Both the position numbers and the translations under genes were made by a program. A stretch of 64,000 nucleotides of DNA, from the NCBI GenBank assembly GCA_947359465.1, contig OX375881.1, positions 74,175,914 to 74,239,913 of the forward strand, given 5' to 3'. This DNA is from Metellina segmentata. Lineage: Eukaryota > Arthropoda > Arachnida > Araneae > Tetragnathidae. Below the pieces are notes generated by a model. The model did no database searches, was not told where the DNA came from, and saw only the letters and a program-made list of their open reading frames with translations. Within the stretch, counting starts at the first letter, position 1. Each line of letters begins with the position of its first letter. Below are positions 52,330 through 64,000 of this stretch, piece by piece.

Positions 52330-53880
52330 AGTTATACCACATGGACCTGTGGTGAAAAAAAGAGTGCCTACTTATGATTTTTTCAATAAAATATTTGTTA
52401 CTAAGTTGGGAGCATTTTGAATTTTAATTATTGTAAAAACTTTCAAGACATATTTAAATATGTAATATTTCCATGTCAAGAAACACTTCTCATATGTCTA
52501 GGAATAAGTAAATTATACATCTAGCCTGTGAAACTTGAGGCACTCCAAAACCAGCTTAGGATGGGAAATAAGGTAGCCATGAGAGACAACCGATAGCATG
52601 TGATGTACTCAAGTGATAGATGGAGATCGACTTTCAAACACATTTTAAAACTACTTTCACTCAAGTCATTTTCTGTTGGAGTTTTAATGTGATTGGCATG
52701 ACCAGACATAAAGAATGTACTGTAAATGAAATGGTTCAAAATCACTTTCTGAGTGATCATTAAACTGAGACTGAATTGAAGATATTTTATACATCATTTG
52801 AAGATATTTTTACATTGCTAGTTAAAATGGAATAATATTGCAAGTGTTTTCATTCATAATGAATAAAAGAATACATGATATATTTATTGTTCATACTATG
52901 CTATTTAACCAACAATGTCCATTTTAAATTTGATAAGGTAAAATGAGGGCATCGGTATCTATAAATGTATTTACGAAACTGTAAACAAAGCTCTTGGAAA
53001 TTCAGCGGTCAGGTTTCAAAATACTGCACCTTATAAAGAAACGAATATCATGCATTGTATATTAACAGAAAACAATCCCCATTTCCTTTTTAATCTCGCC
53101 GTATTAAAATTTAATAACATCTGTTCTAGCAAATTACCATATCTAGATGACACTTGTTGACTTTATAACTTTGTGAAAAATGTATATTAGCAAGTGCCGC
53201 TGTGCACATTCAAACATAATCGTTTGAAATCATAAAGCTGGATAAGTTATGGAAAAACACTTAACGAGTAAATATATTCAATCTAGACTTCAAAAGAAAG
53301 GTTGCATGGAAAGTGCTTGGTTAAGTGACAGTTCAATGTACAAAATATTAAAAAAAATTTAATAGTACCTGTTGTTGGTTGATTGACTTTTGTAAGATTA
53401 GTTACATGAATTGGAATTTAATTTTCAGTATTCATTCTTTTTATTTTACATTTACATGCTGACGAGCGACATAACATAAACATTTCGGCAAAATACTTCG
53501 ATGGGCCAGAAAACCTACAACAAACACATCAGTAACATTGCACTGCTTTTTTACAGTTGACTTCTTTTTGAAAAGGCAAATTTTTTTAGTTGGAAGGATT
53601 CTTGTAAAGATAAACACCGGAGAGAAACCAAAACTTGGAGGAGGATCACAACTTCTGAGCAGGCGAGTCACACACAAAGTAAATAAGATACGATACGATA
53701 TGATACGATACGATAAAGTAATCGCTATTAAACGAAATCAATTCTGTCAGCCAGATTCAAACCTTAAAACAATTCGAATATCCGAATCTTGGACGTTGTG
53801 TTTATGGATACGACTTTCAAAAGACAACTATATTCTAGCGCTGGTCTCGTCAAAACATCATTTTTGTCACTACGCATACG
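52330..53880. other. Upstream flank, no gene recognised
   Basis: AT-rich sequence 5' of DNAJC13 containing the TACGA microsatellite. A 116-codon frame at 53538-53888 has no recognisable motif. I could not identify a promoter or non-coding exon. Confidence 0.4.
53687..53716. repeat. (TACGA)n microsatellite
   Basis: About six imperfect TACGA units (GATACGATACGATATGATAC and onwards). Confidence 0.8.
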
Positions 53881-53890
53881 CGTGGTAGAT

Positions 53891-53929
53891 CAATACCTCC
53901 TGTAGATAATGTATCTATAGGAGGTGTTG
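53891..53929. other. 18-bp near-perfect hairpin
   Basis: CAATACCTCCTGTAGATA (53891-53908) and TATCTATAGGAGGTGTTG (53912-53929) can pair over 18 positions with a 3-nt spacer. The two non-Watson-Crick positions become U-G and G-U pairs if the plus strand is transcribed. It could be a MITE remnant or a structured RNA. Function unknown. Confidence 0.6.
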
Positions 53930-54323
53930 GCTAGATACTGCTCTCCAGTTTGCTAACTTTCGTTGTCGATTTGAGAGCGCTTTAAGAACTATTTGACACT
54001 GAATTAATCATCTACAAATTTTCTCTCTCTCTCAAGAACTTGAAATCTTTCTGACACAGTATCTGAGGTCGAACGCCGTTTTAATTTCTCAGTGCGTCGT
54101 TGAAATAAGGAGTAATTTTATTCAGTGTTAATATACTCTGCTTTATACCAGAAAGTTATATCTGGCATTAAAAAAGTCTGGTGCAAGATTTCTAAAATTA
54201 TTATACACCATAAAAATAAACAAATATTTTTCAAATAAATATACATAATTAAATTAATTATAAGCAAAAAACTTGGTTCAAATTTAGTGATCAATTACTA
54301 TTTGAGAAAACTTACCTATTTTA

Positions 54324-54788
54324 TGCAATCATGGGCGTAACTAGGATTGTTGAATGAAGGGGGGTGGTCCTCCTGAAAAGTATGGATTGTACCCCGTAAA
54401 AAGGGGAAGATTAAATTAATTATATGCATATAATTTTTGTATACATATACTATTAATATTGTTTAATAATAATATTAATATGAACAATAGCAAGTAATAA
54501 CTATTTATATTAATATGTTTAATATATTAACTATTATTAATTAATTACATTAATAAATATTCATTAACACTTGATTTTTAAAAAATCACAATTTTTTTTT
54601 ATACAATATTTACCAGATGACATTATGATAAAAATTTTAAAACTTACAATACATTTAAATTAGGAATTAAAACGTCGAGTTTTTCGTAAACGTTTCGATT
54701 TTTTCTGAACTTCTTAGATTTAAACTTGATTTGCTTGAAGTATATCGGGAAAAATTCTCTCGATTCTGACTCTTCCGCCTATGATTGC
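54324..54788. repeat. Possible inverted-repeat element
   Basis: GCAATCATGGGCG at 54324 and, reversed, GCAATCATAGGCG ending at 54788 are inverted with one mismatch. The interior is very AT-rich with (TTAATA)-like runs. No target duplication was confirmed. Confidence 0.35.
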
Positions 54789-55924
54789 TTATAATTTCTA
54801 AAAGTGTATTAACTATAGACTTGTGAATAACTTCACGCGCACAACTATAGTATTAATGATGAGATTAAGACATGAAATCATTCATCATTGTTGGTAGAAA
54901 CTTAAATAAAGATATCACTGTTGTAATGTCAACATGAAGAAAACTAACATACTTTTCACAGCAATATTTCTATGGAATTTTTTAGTAAAAAATGTCATTT
55001 CCCAAAAGTATTATTTAAATTCTAACATAATTGCATTAAATGTCTTACTTTTAAACTGAAATAATGCTTCCGCAATGATTTTTAATACTTAAACATTCGT
55101 TAAAGCAAAAGTACAAACAAAAACAAAATGAAAGTAGAATCAAGAATTCTTGAGCTGACACACAATGAAAGAAATTGGTGAAACGCATTGATTGGTTTAG
55201 TAACAACTTATTTAAGAAGTCTTGATTTACACTAAAACCCATCAAATTCACCCCCCCCCCATTAATCTGAGAGTTTGGTTTATCCGAACAAACTGTTTCT
55301 AAAATTTGTAAAACAAAATACAGTAAATCAGTAACAACAGAATATATTAACATTATTGAAATAAAAAACATCACTGGTATAAGAATGCACATACTTTTAG
55401 ATTATCATTAAATTAAAAAGAATAAAAAAGAATCATTAGAACTTCATGAAAAATTACATTTAGACAAAATTAATCAGTTTTTGCTATGGTAAATACTTAT
55501 AAACATTTTCCGAGTTGTTTCTTTAAAAATCATAATCTAAATTAAACATAGAAATCAAGTGAATAAAAATTTCACTTATGTCGTGCAATTATTTATATTA
55601 TGAGCGAAATAATTTTTATTTAGTTTAAATAGCCATAAAGCTTAAAGCTCCGATTGCTCGTCATTAACAAATTTGACTATCTTGTTCTACAAACTGAATG
55701 GAGGTCCTAATTAAGCCTATGTATGCAATCATAGTTTCCAATAGCAATATTAAGTTTGATGTTCATCACTTATATTAATCTTTATACTCGTACGATTTTA
55801 AATTTCAACCAGCTTTATGTCAGATAGTTTGGATTTCAACATTTTATTAATAGCGCATTTTAAATTACGTAAGAATATTTTACATATTACAAAAAATGTG
55901 TTAAAAATTCAAATCAATTTGTGA

Positions 55925-56225
55925 GATCTTATATATAAGGCAGAGAGAATCTGTTTGCCTGCATTAGCAAAGTCTCACGAAAGTTGAGCTCTGGAGTCAT
56001 GAAATTTGCACATCTTATTGTGACTGAAATTTCAAAGTCAGTGCATCTATTTTCACACAGTTTGTTACATTGTGTGTGTGCTCAGGTGTTGCTTCGTCAT
56101 CTGACCGTGGTTCAAAATTACGAGGTGCTGTCCCCGGATCTTTCACTTCAGGGACTGATCCCGGACCGTCGTCAATAGCCCGTTGTGTTGCTCTAGTACG
56201 ACGTTAACTAAAATTACCTTAAATT
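55925..56225 (+). repeat. Dispersed repeat with CGTCATCTGACC motif (plus)
   Basis: Contains CTCAGGTGTTGCTTCGTCAT then CTGACCGTGGTTCAAAATTA, shared with the inverted copy at 39530-39700, and ends in a TTAACTAAAATTACC-rich tail. It could be the 3' end of a retroelement. Class not identified. Confidence 0.45.
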
Positions 56226-57334
56226 ACCATTACCGTTCCCTCAGAACCATACAAATAAAATTTCCTGTTGAACATTTCGCAAAAGACCAATCAACACAGG
56301 GCTTCTAATGAGTTCACGAGATGAGTAATCGCAACACAAGTAAGTGAAGCTGACAAAGCTCAAAATCTGTTCGACTACGTAACGAAACAACTAAAAACAG
56401 GGGTATGACTTTGCTTGTGTGAAGCAGAAAAAACTCACCGGCAGCAAAGCCAATATTAGTATTAAAAAAATAATGCAAAATGTGTGTGTGTGATGTCCCC
56501 TTAATTCAACGGGCTTCACGGGATTTCGGGAAGGAGCGTTGTCAGAACTAATGAACGATATACCTGAGTATTCGCCGTCGAATGTGATTTCAACACAAGT
56601 CACTAAGAGCCAGTTTGCGATTCTCCGTCGTCCGTATGCGTTTAGTTCCGCTTTAACGCATATGCAAAGGATAGGTCAGCATTTCAGCAGTGATACGCAT
56701 AATTATTTGAACGCCACGTTTTTTGGGTGGAAGCGATTTGACGTATCTCATTTCTTCCTTGAGAATACCTGAAGATCCTAGGGTATGAAATTCAACGCTC
56801 CAATAAATATCTCGTCGCAAGAATTTTACTCATGTTACTACCACACCCTTTAAAGCTTGGCCATGCAATTTCAGATAAACCTGTAATTAATGCAACTGGG
56901 AAATTCATCATACATTCAAATTTTAAAATGGTTCTTAACTATACTTTTTGTCAAAATTTTAGGTATTTGTATAATTAAAAAAAAATTATACATATGCAAA
57001 CTAATATGTAAATGAAAATAATGAGAAAGCGTACTGCATCAAATTTGTTAATTTATCAAAACAAATTGGATCTCCTGTTACTTAATTACATTCACTAAAC
57101 TTAATATTTTATGTCAGATTTAATAGGATTTTTGGTTAAAAGAAGTCCGTGCAAATGTCATATATAACCATTGTATAACTTCAAAAGTTTATTTTAAAGT
57201 CCACTGTCCCCTTAAAATGTGAATAAAGTATACAAATTTAAATAATAAAGATAAAATATACAAATTTGTTATTTATTAGTATTGCGAACGAATTCATGCC
57301 CACAATATTAATTTTTATCGTATTTAATTAAGAA

Positions 57335-57855
57335 TCTCTACTATTATAAAAGGAAGTGTTTGTCTGTGTCTCTGTGTACTATACGCAGTGTCCTGACGAA
57401 TCTATGGCACTTACAGTAATGAAATTTGGCATTAGGTAGTCTGAATTTTTTGCAAATTTTGTGTCACGCCCGAATTTGAAAATTTAATTTAGAACATTTT
57501 AAAATTAATTAATTAGTTTTTTTTCAACTTTCATTCTTCTCTCTGGAATGTGACGTCATTGAAGAGAGGCGAGGATTTTGCGATTTTCGACCGCTGACAT
57601 CACAAACGTTTTTCGGCTAAATGCCTTTGGAACTATGCCAACTTTCCGATTCCAGCGTGTTTTGATTAACGTAGTTGATAATAGCCATTTCGAGGCTATC
57701 CCGGCGTTCCCCGAGGAGTTCGTTTGCGAAGCAAACCCCAGATTGAAATACGTAGCAACCACCGGGGGTAGGCCAGCGTTAGAGAGCAGTGGTCACATCT
57801 GACCCCACGAAAAGAACTGTCACGGGCAACGCCGTGCTGTTCACGCAGTGGCCAG
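57335..57855 (+). mobile_element. Non-autonomous Helitron (plus), upstream of DNAJC13
   Basis: Starts TCTCTACTATTATAAAAGG after A. It ends with the hairpin CACGG-GCAACG-CCGTG (57821-57836) and then GCAGTGG-CCAG before T. A GTTTGC/GCAAAC palindrome lies near 57720. No transposition protein is encoded. Confidence 0.75.
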
Positions 57856-58402
57856 TTATACATAAGACTAGCTACTAGTCTCTACTACGAAGTAACGAAT
57901 GTACGCGTTTGACATCAGTTTCCTCTTTTGTTTTGTGCTTTCTAAACGTTTGTAAGATGATAATTTAAATACTTTGTTGCTCCTTTATCTGAATAGCAGT
58001 GCGACAGCGAGGTCTGTATTAAATGAAGAATTGACTTTTAAAAACGTTGTATTTTAAAGATTTTCATAGAACTAGATGGATATATCATGTAACTGGAACG
58101 TAATTCTGACACGGATGAATCATTCATTATACAAAATTTTTTTCCAGAAAACACAAAATACTTTTTAATAAGTGTTTATGAAACATCTCCCCTCTTTAAG
58201 ATATCACTGTCCCTGAAGTCATCCGTTAAGTACGCCTCTGACTCCTGTAGCCCATAAACAAAAATCTACCATTCCCGATTCCTAATATAATTAACACAAG
58301 CTGTTATATGTTAGTCATGATTTTCTCAGGCCATGTTAATATCTAAATTACTTATTTTGGGTTATATTTTGCTTTTAATTTCAATGAAATAATGTGATGT
58401 GC

Positions 58403-59007
58403 CAATGTTTAGCGGCGGGTAAAAAGGCTAATAGGTTATTGGGGTATATTAAAAAGACTGTAACTTCAAGGGATAAGAATATAATCTTGCCGTTATATAA
58501 GAGTTTAGTAAGACCACATCTAGAATATGCTGTACAATTCTGGGCTCCATATATGAGAAAGGACATAGAATTAATTGAAAGGGTTCAGCACAGAGCTACA
58601 AAAATAATAAAGGGGCTAGCAAATTTCGACTATAATGAACGTTTAAGTAAGCTAAACATGTATACACTGGAAAGAAGAAGGAGGGGGATTTGATTCAGCT
58701 TTTCAAGTTTGTAAAACAAGGGGACACAGAGGGCTTAAATTTCAATAGGGATAACAGAACAAGGGGCCATGGGTATAAATTGAATAAGACACATTTTAAT
58801 CGGGATTTAAGGAAAAACTACTACTTTAAAAGGGTAACAGACATTTGGAACGCGTTGCCAGAAAATATAGTTGATTCAAAGGGAGTGTACGAAGTTAAGA
58901 TACAATTGGATAGTCAGTGGGAATTGGGGAATTCATAAACAAAGGACCAGCCTTGTTGGGCTTGAGCCTGTAGCTGGTCGTCAATATTTGTATTTATATT
59001 TGTATTT
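58403..59007 (+). mobile_element. LINE copy 3: 5'-truncated 3' end
   Basis: Aligns with 10026-10622. It keeps [20 protein letters not shown] and [17 protein letters not shown], shows a one-base loss near 58675 that splits the ORF, and retains the same terminal hairpin (58945-58951 with 58973-58979) and an extended ATTTGT-type tail. Similarity to copy 1 is very high, suggesting recent activity of the family. Confidence 0.9.
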
Positions 59008-59195
59008 GTGATTTCAGTACACAATTAAAACAGATTTGAATAAATAGTATAAATTACCCCTGCAAAATAGCTCTAAATCGACAGACTTTTATTTTGCCAT
59101 CCTAGACTCCAGTCTACTGACTCGGCTTAGTTAAACACACGGCACAGGTTGTACAGTTCACATTTCGTTGTATGAAAAACTCTAACAACGATATT

Positions 59196-59371
59196 TTAAC
59201 CTTCAATGGTTTTAACGAGATATCTCGTCCATCAAGATCTGAACAATTTTGCAAAAGACGAGATATCTCGCCATGAAGATATTACTGATTTTCTTACGAT
59301 GACGAGATCAAGATCTGGTCAGTTTTGCTTATGAAGAGATACCTCGTCGACACAACCACCTGTAAGGTTAA
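59196..59371. mobile_element. piggyBac-like MITE with CGAGATATCTCG palindromes
   Basis: A 176-bp element bounded by TTAA on both sides (59196-59199, 59368-59371), with CCTT...AAGG ends. It contains a perfect palindrome ACGAGATATCTCGT (59215-59228), a second CGAGATATCTCG (59259-59270), and two direct copies of TCAAGATCTG followed by TTTTGC. TTAA flanks suggest piggyBac mobilisation. Confidence 0.6.
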
Positions 59372-59856
59372 AACATTGAATGTAATACATCCAATGTTTG
59401 TACAATTCGTCTAAAATATCTTCCTTTTCCGAGACTTTCCCTTCATTCCTATAATTGGGAAAGTAGTCTTTAAATTGAACACACACGCATGTTTTCTTTG
59501 TTATTTCTAAGGCATAATCTCATTGCTTTGTTCTCATACAACCCCTGAGTAGGCGTTACCTTATCCACTGAGTGTTTCACATAAAACAATTGGGACTTCA
59601 CATTTACTATTGAATATTTCATATAATTTGAACAGATGGTAAAAAGTGTGAGGAAAAAAAAAGTAACACATTTTCCTGTACTTCTAAATTATGGATGATG
59701 CTTTGTAAACGTGCTTGTATCTCTCAATATATTTTTTATATCTTACTCCCGAACAGCAGTAAAAAATGCATCGGGGAAAGGAGGGGCACGAAAAAGTCTG
59801 TATTGTGCCGACAAGAGAAGACTCTCCTTTTGTTTTGTTATTAGATATTTTCATCA

Positions 59857-60138
59857 TTAGCGTTGAGACCTCCTTTCGTTCTTATGGGAGAGGGAGGGGA
59901 CGAAAAGAGAAAGAAGCTGGCGAAGATCGTTATCCCAAATGAGATTTACGGTGGCAAAAACTTCGTGCAGGTGAACGATTTTGACCTCTTGTGGTTCAGG
60001 TGACTTAACTTCTGGTAACCATTGGAATGGTGTCTCTCTCCCTCTCAGGTTGCCGATGCTTCTCACGCTAAGTGGTAACACTGTTCTAGTTTGTCTTTTC
60101 ATTGTTAAGGTTTGGCATTGGTTAGATATTGATAACAT
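59857..60138 (-). other. Orphan 93-codon ORF, function unknown
   Basis: An open minus-strand frame from ATG (60138) to a stop, GC-richer than its surroundings, with PLSVRSIGNLRGRETPF and VFATVNLIWDNDLRQLL. I recognise no domain. It could be a small exon of a neighbouring gene or a repeat remnant. No supporting splice structure was found. Confidence 0.25.
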
Positions 60139-60313
60139 AGTACTAGATAATTTTTAAAGGACATTTCAACCGTCAACAAAAGCACTGTCAATTTCAATTA
60201 AATTTATATTTATGTGAAAAAATCTATTCAATTTATATTATGGTCAGCTACAGATAACATAAAAGATTGACTTATTTACACACACATGTATATAAAAATT
60301 ATACCCGAACTAA

Positions 60314-60757
60314 GGCACAGTGCACACATCCGGTTTTTCAACGTGCGGCGCCACTGCGGCACGGAAGCCCAACTATGCAAACATAACCGTGAAATGACGC
60401 ACGAACTCATTTCGCGCCATTTGCGATTAATATTCTATCGAAGAAAACGTGTTTATTTCGCTTATTTGGTGTGAAAAAAAGTATATTTTGAAACAAAAGA
60501 GACGTTACTGGATACAACCATTTATTAATTATCATTTATATTCCATTTGTTTATGAAAACAAGGTACTTCAGAACGAAGACTCATGTGCGAAGCCGTGAG
60601 GAACTGCGATACAAACTGCACGCAAGTTGGATGTGCGTCGCCCCAGCGGCGCTGGAGGTATGTATGCACTGCTCCATAGGATCTAATATATCTCAGACCG
60701 CATTTGCGTTGCGGCAGCGGCGCCACACGTTGAAAAATCGGATGTGTGCACCGGGTC
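60314..60757. mobile_element. GC-rich element with about 39-bp inverted repeats
   Basis: Left GTGCACACATCCGGTTTTTC then AACGTGCGGCGCC, and right (read inward) GTGCACACATCCGATTTTTC then AACGTGTGGCGCC. The interior is GC-richer than its surroundings. No coding is recognised, so it is probably a MITE. Target duplication not clear. Confidence 0.7.
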
Positions 60758-61060
60758 TCATTGGAGGTCCCAATTTATGTTTGATAAGGGATTTCCAAAT
60801 ATGAAAAATAAATATTACAAATACCCATACAACATGAGTAACTAAACATACAGATTGACTCAACCTGATTGATCAAGCCACTTGTCCGCTTTATCTAGAG
60901 ACAGGACCGTAAAGTCTAGGGGGACCAAAATAATTGGGTCGTAATATTTTTATGATTGGGCCTGGCACCTCTCCAATAGGATAGAAAAATTCCAAATACA
61001 CTGGAATTATTGGTAATGATCACAATAAGAGTAAAAGTAAGAGTTTCAATAGCGTACATA

Positions 61061-61290
61061 CAGTGGGTCCCAAAAGTATTCATCCACATTTTTTAATACT
61101 ATTTTCATGAATTTTATAAAGATGTAGTTACAAGTACGTTTGAAAATTTTAACATATAAAAGCTATCTTAATATTTTAGTCTCTCATGAAGAGAGCCGAA
61201 TAATTAAAAAAATTTTTGTTAAAAATATTTAAAATGTAGCGTACTCTAATCAGTCACACAAAAGTATTCGGTCACCTTCCATAAAAAGTA
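61061..61290. mobile_element. Single end of a Tc1-type element
   Basis: TA followed by CAGTGGGTCCCAAAAGTATT then CATCCAC is the usual outer end of a Tc1-like group, and a related ACAAAAGTATTCGGTCACC lies at about 61260. I could not find the opposite end in the window. No transposase could be read. Confidence 0.45.
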
Positions 61291-61299
61291 CAAATCTTA

Positions 61300-64000
61300 A
61301 ACATAAACGTAAAAATCCATGCCCATAAGAATTTTGTTTTGCATTTTATTGTACACCTTAGATTGTTTTAAGGCTAAATATCGGTGCTTGCACCAGATAT
61401 TTGATCAAACTGGAACCAATTTCATTCTATTTTGCTCAAAGTTAGATCTCAATGGATTTCACCAGTTTTTATAATGTGCGATTTCGTCTCTGATTTCCTA
61501 ATAAAAGTAACAATAGGATACAAATCTTTAAAATTATATCAGATATGGCATCATTTTGACCGTTTGTTTACGAACCAGACATTTGTATGTAAATCATAAA
61601 GTTTTATAATACTGACATGGTAGACCAAAATGCATAGTTAAATTCAAATTTACCGTCAAAAATTTTCACAATTCTTTTAAAAGATAACTATGTATGCATA
61701 TTGAAGATTAATACTAGACATAAATTCAAACGTATTTCAGGTTCTGATATGTATACCTAGATCATCACAGAATTTGCTTCGCATTTGACATTAGCTATTG
61801 ACCAAATGTTTATTTGAGCTTCCTTAAAATTAAAGTGATATTCAATGAGACGGATTTAAATGTTGACAATCGATCTTTTAATCTATTTTATTAAGTTTGT
61901 TATTTGTTACGACAGTACGAAAATCAAAATTAAGGAAGTTGTTTTTCTTCTCTAACTTCAAAGTGAATATTTAGAAACAAAAAAAGGAAAGTTTTATTTT
62001 AAATTTCTAATAAATACTTGTTGATAAATAGCCATTGTAAAATCCCTTGTGTATTAATATCAACCGAATGTTCCAGTAATCAATCACTAAAGTAATTTGA
62101 TTTAAAAAGAATTGCATTCCTATTTAAAAGACCCAACAAAAATAAAATCTTATTGTTCTTAAAGATTTCCATTTTCCCTATTGAACAGTAACATTCCTCA
62201 AAGATTCAGGATAGGAAGATGTGAGAGAAATCTGAAAAAATAATTAATTATAAGTTACTAACATGTTTCTATACTCATAATCCATAAAATGCTGGACCAA
62301 ATAAGTGATTTGAATCTAGGTAATCGAAGTTAAATTTGGAAAAATATTTTAAATTTGGAATCAAAATTGGACAGTGGCATTGGATAACGAAGATTGTGTA
62401 ATTTGACAAAAAGATGGTCCCTTATGCAAATTTTATGCATATGTAGTTATAGACATTCTTTCCTATTGAGTGGTACCTGTGAATTTGCTCTTTTATGAAC
62501 GATTCGCTAATAAAGAAGGGCGATTAAACCCTCACCTGCTGCACTTAAAAGTGATCTGTTTATTCCATTCCACAAGGAAACATTGCTGAGAATTTGACAG
62601 GTTTCAGACTTTTGGGCCTCTTGTTCAATATAAATAACTTAATGTGTAAACAATTTTACTGCAAGATTTTTTTTTATTTGATAGAATTGTTAGAAATACC
62701 ACGATTTTCATACAAATTCGATAGATCCGAGATAGTTGATCCGACATTCAACTGAATAAAATTTTAGCATTGTTAAATATTGATAGTAATTGACAGAAGT
62801 TTTCAATATAACCTTTAGTTATTTGTAGGACCGAATTTCCCCTTTTAACTCAGATCAGCTAAACAAAACCCTATGGTACCTATTCTTGTTCTAATCATAG
62901 AAAGTTGAGATGTATGGCATGATAATAATATCAAACATATTTTATTAAACATAAAATTATTAAAAGCACTATGAAAATCGTTACAAAATTCATAAATATA
63001 AATTATTAAACACATGCTAATAAATTTTTAAATAATTAATATATTTCAGATGTACAAACCGCTCATTGCAGAAAAAGAAGAAAAATTTTCTCGACAGGGC
63101 CCCCACATCGCCTGTACCTTCATCTCCAATTCTGCCATCAAGGATATCGAGGACAAGAGTGTACCCTTGAAACATGGGAAGTTTTTTGCATTGCCAATGC
63201 AATTTTGCATTAAAATCCCTTTTATAAGTTCAAAAAATTAAATTTCTTTATTGTATTTATAATAAATAGAACACTTGGCAAAAGTTTTGCGTTCATAGGA
63301 CTTAGAGAAAAAATTGTATTTTCGTGCAAGTTTAACTATGAATACCTGGAATAATCTGACAATCCCCAAAAGTGCACCGAGCCTGTTAATTTAAGACTTA
63401 TCGGTTTGGTGGACACTCCTCGGTAGTTTATTAAAAATATAAATAATAACAATAAATAATTTATATTACAAAAAGGGGATTTTAAATAAATTCACCGCTG
63501 TGATATTACAACCCTTTTCGCACACAGAGGGGATTGCCCACTGGATATAATTTTCTATAAAATGTGTGCTTGGAATACATATTGCTAATTCATATAACAT
63601 GAGGGGTCCGTTGTATTAGCCTTGAAATCAGAGACGTAGTGTCAGTGGAAGCCATAGATACCCTTCATCTCCAAATGAAAAATATTAAAACTAAAAAAAC
63701 TTCGGCCATAAAAAATAGTTACGATTAAATTTGATGACCTTGATTTTTTTTAGCATAAATCTGAATGAGACGTCAGTTTCTAATTTAATGTTCTTGTTTT
63801 CACAACAAAAGACAACTTGCTGATGCCCCATACTTACAGCCTCAATTAGTTTCTTTCCATGATTGTTTAATGGTCTTTGTCATGCAAAATAGTACAATCA
63901 ATATTGACCCTTTCCCCCTCTCCATCTTTCCAGTCGAGATAATATAGGCAATCGGTCTTTGCACATTGATCTTTTATTATCTTCTCATTTTCTCGCCTTT
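61300..64000. other. Right-hand intergenic region
   Basis: AT-rich, with no recognisable gene or transposon other than the orphan ORF at 63050-63241. Confidence 0.4.
63050..63241 (+). other. Orphan 63-codon ORF preceded by an acceptor-like site
   Basis: TATATTTCAG immediately precedes ATG at 63050. The frame (MYKPLIAEKEEKFSRQGPHI at the start) ends TAA at 63239-63241, with AATAAA at about 63261. It could be a terminal exon of an unknown plus-strand gene. The reverse strand is also open there (FQGYTLVLDILDGRIGDEGT). Family not recognised. Confidence 0.25.

Noticed and set aside
53538..53888. 116-codon plus-strand ORF
   Set aside because: No recognisable domain, includes microsatellite-derived repeats (RYDMIRYDK), and no splice or codon evidence. 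Treated as chance.
56539..56772. 77-codon plus-strand ORF
   Set aside because: Balanced base composition made it look coding, but no motif, no splice sites and no paralogue were seen. It was left unannotated.
1..64000. CRISPR arrays, tRNA or rRNA genes, prokaryotic operons
   Set aside because: None seen. The sequence is a eukaryotic intron-rich locus. The only tRNA-like sequences are SINE heads.

Overview
This window is animal nuclear DNA. It is AT-rich, intron-dense and full of decayed transposons, with no bacterial operons. One host gene dominates: the minus-strand orthologue of DNAJC13/RME-8, the endosomal DnaJ co-chaperone. I reconstructed 43 constitutive coding exons from position 51506 (start codon) down to position 48, plus one candidate 30-nt cassette exon. 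Every intron uses GT...AG and every exon-exon phase closes, giving about 1851 codons. Human DNAJC13 has roughly 2240 residues, so about the last 390 residues, including the fourth IWN repeat and the C-terminus, lie beyond the left edge. The organism is probably an arthropod and perhaps an arachnid, judging from the protein's divergence and the mix of mariner/Tc1, Helitron, CR1-like LINE and tRNA-derived SINE repeats. The species cannot be fixed from the sequence.

Layout. 1-51506: DNAJC13 exons 43 to 1, read right to left. The introns hold a mariner fragment inside a hAT element (2781-3603), a full-length dead mariner (4501-5856), a CR1/L2-like LINE with a long reverse transcriptase ORF (about 8330-10622), non-autonomous Helitrons (11777-12535, 27239-29889, 43474-43917), Tc1 elements (15103-16594 and 32486-33436), two elements with CAGGGTGG-type ends (18587-19243, 46819-47634), a 2.3-kb CAGGGTTCCCACT element (38444-40760), a PIF/Harbinger-like MITE (44267-45145), a mariner fragment (46275-46732) and minus-oriented tRNA-derived SINEs. 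51507-64000: the 5' side of DNAJC13. It holds two 5'-truncated copies of the same LINE (51700-52078, 58403-59007), a SINE, a Helitron (57335-57855), a piggyBac-like MITE (59196-59371), a GC-rich inverted-repeat element (60314-60757) and a Tc1-type end (61061). I found no second host gene there that I can name; two orphan ORFs are noted at low confidence.

Function. The host protein is predicted to bind PI3P on early endosomes through its N-terminal PH-like region and to recruit Hsc70 through its J domain (HPD intact), acting in retromer/WASH-dependent cargo sorting. All recognised coding exons are intact. The transposons lie in introns or flanks, so the gene looks functional. I found no evidence for a novel multi-gene system. 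The most useful leads are the in-frame 30-nt cassette exon, a conserved 3'-terminal hairpin shared by three LINE copies, the non-autonomous Helitron family, and several transposons with readable target-site duplications.
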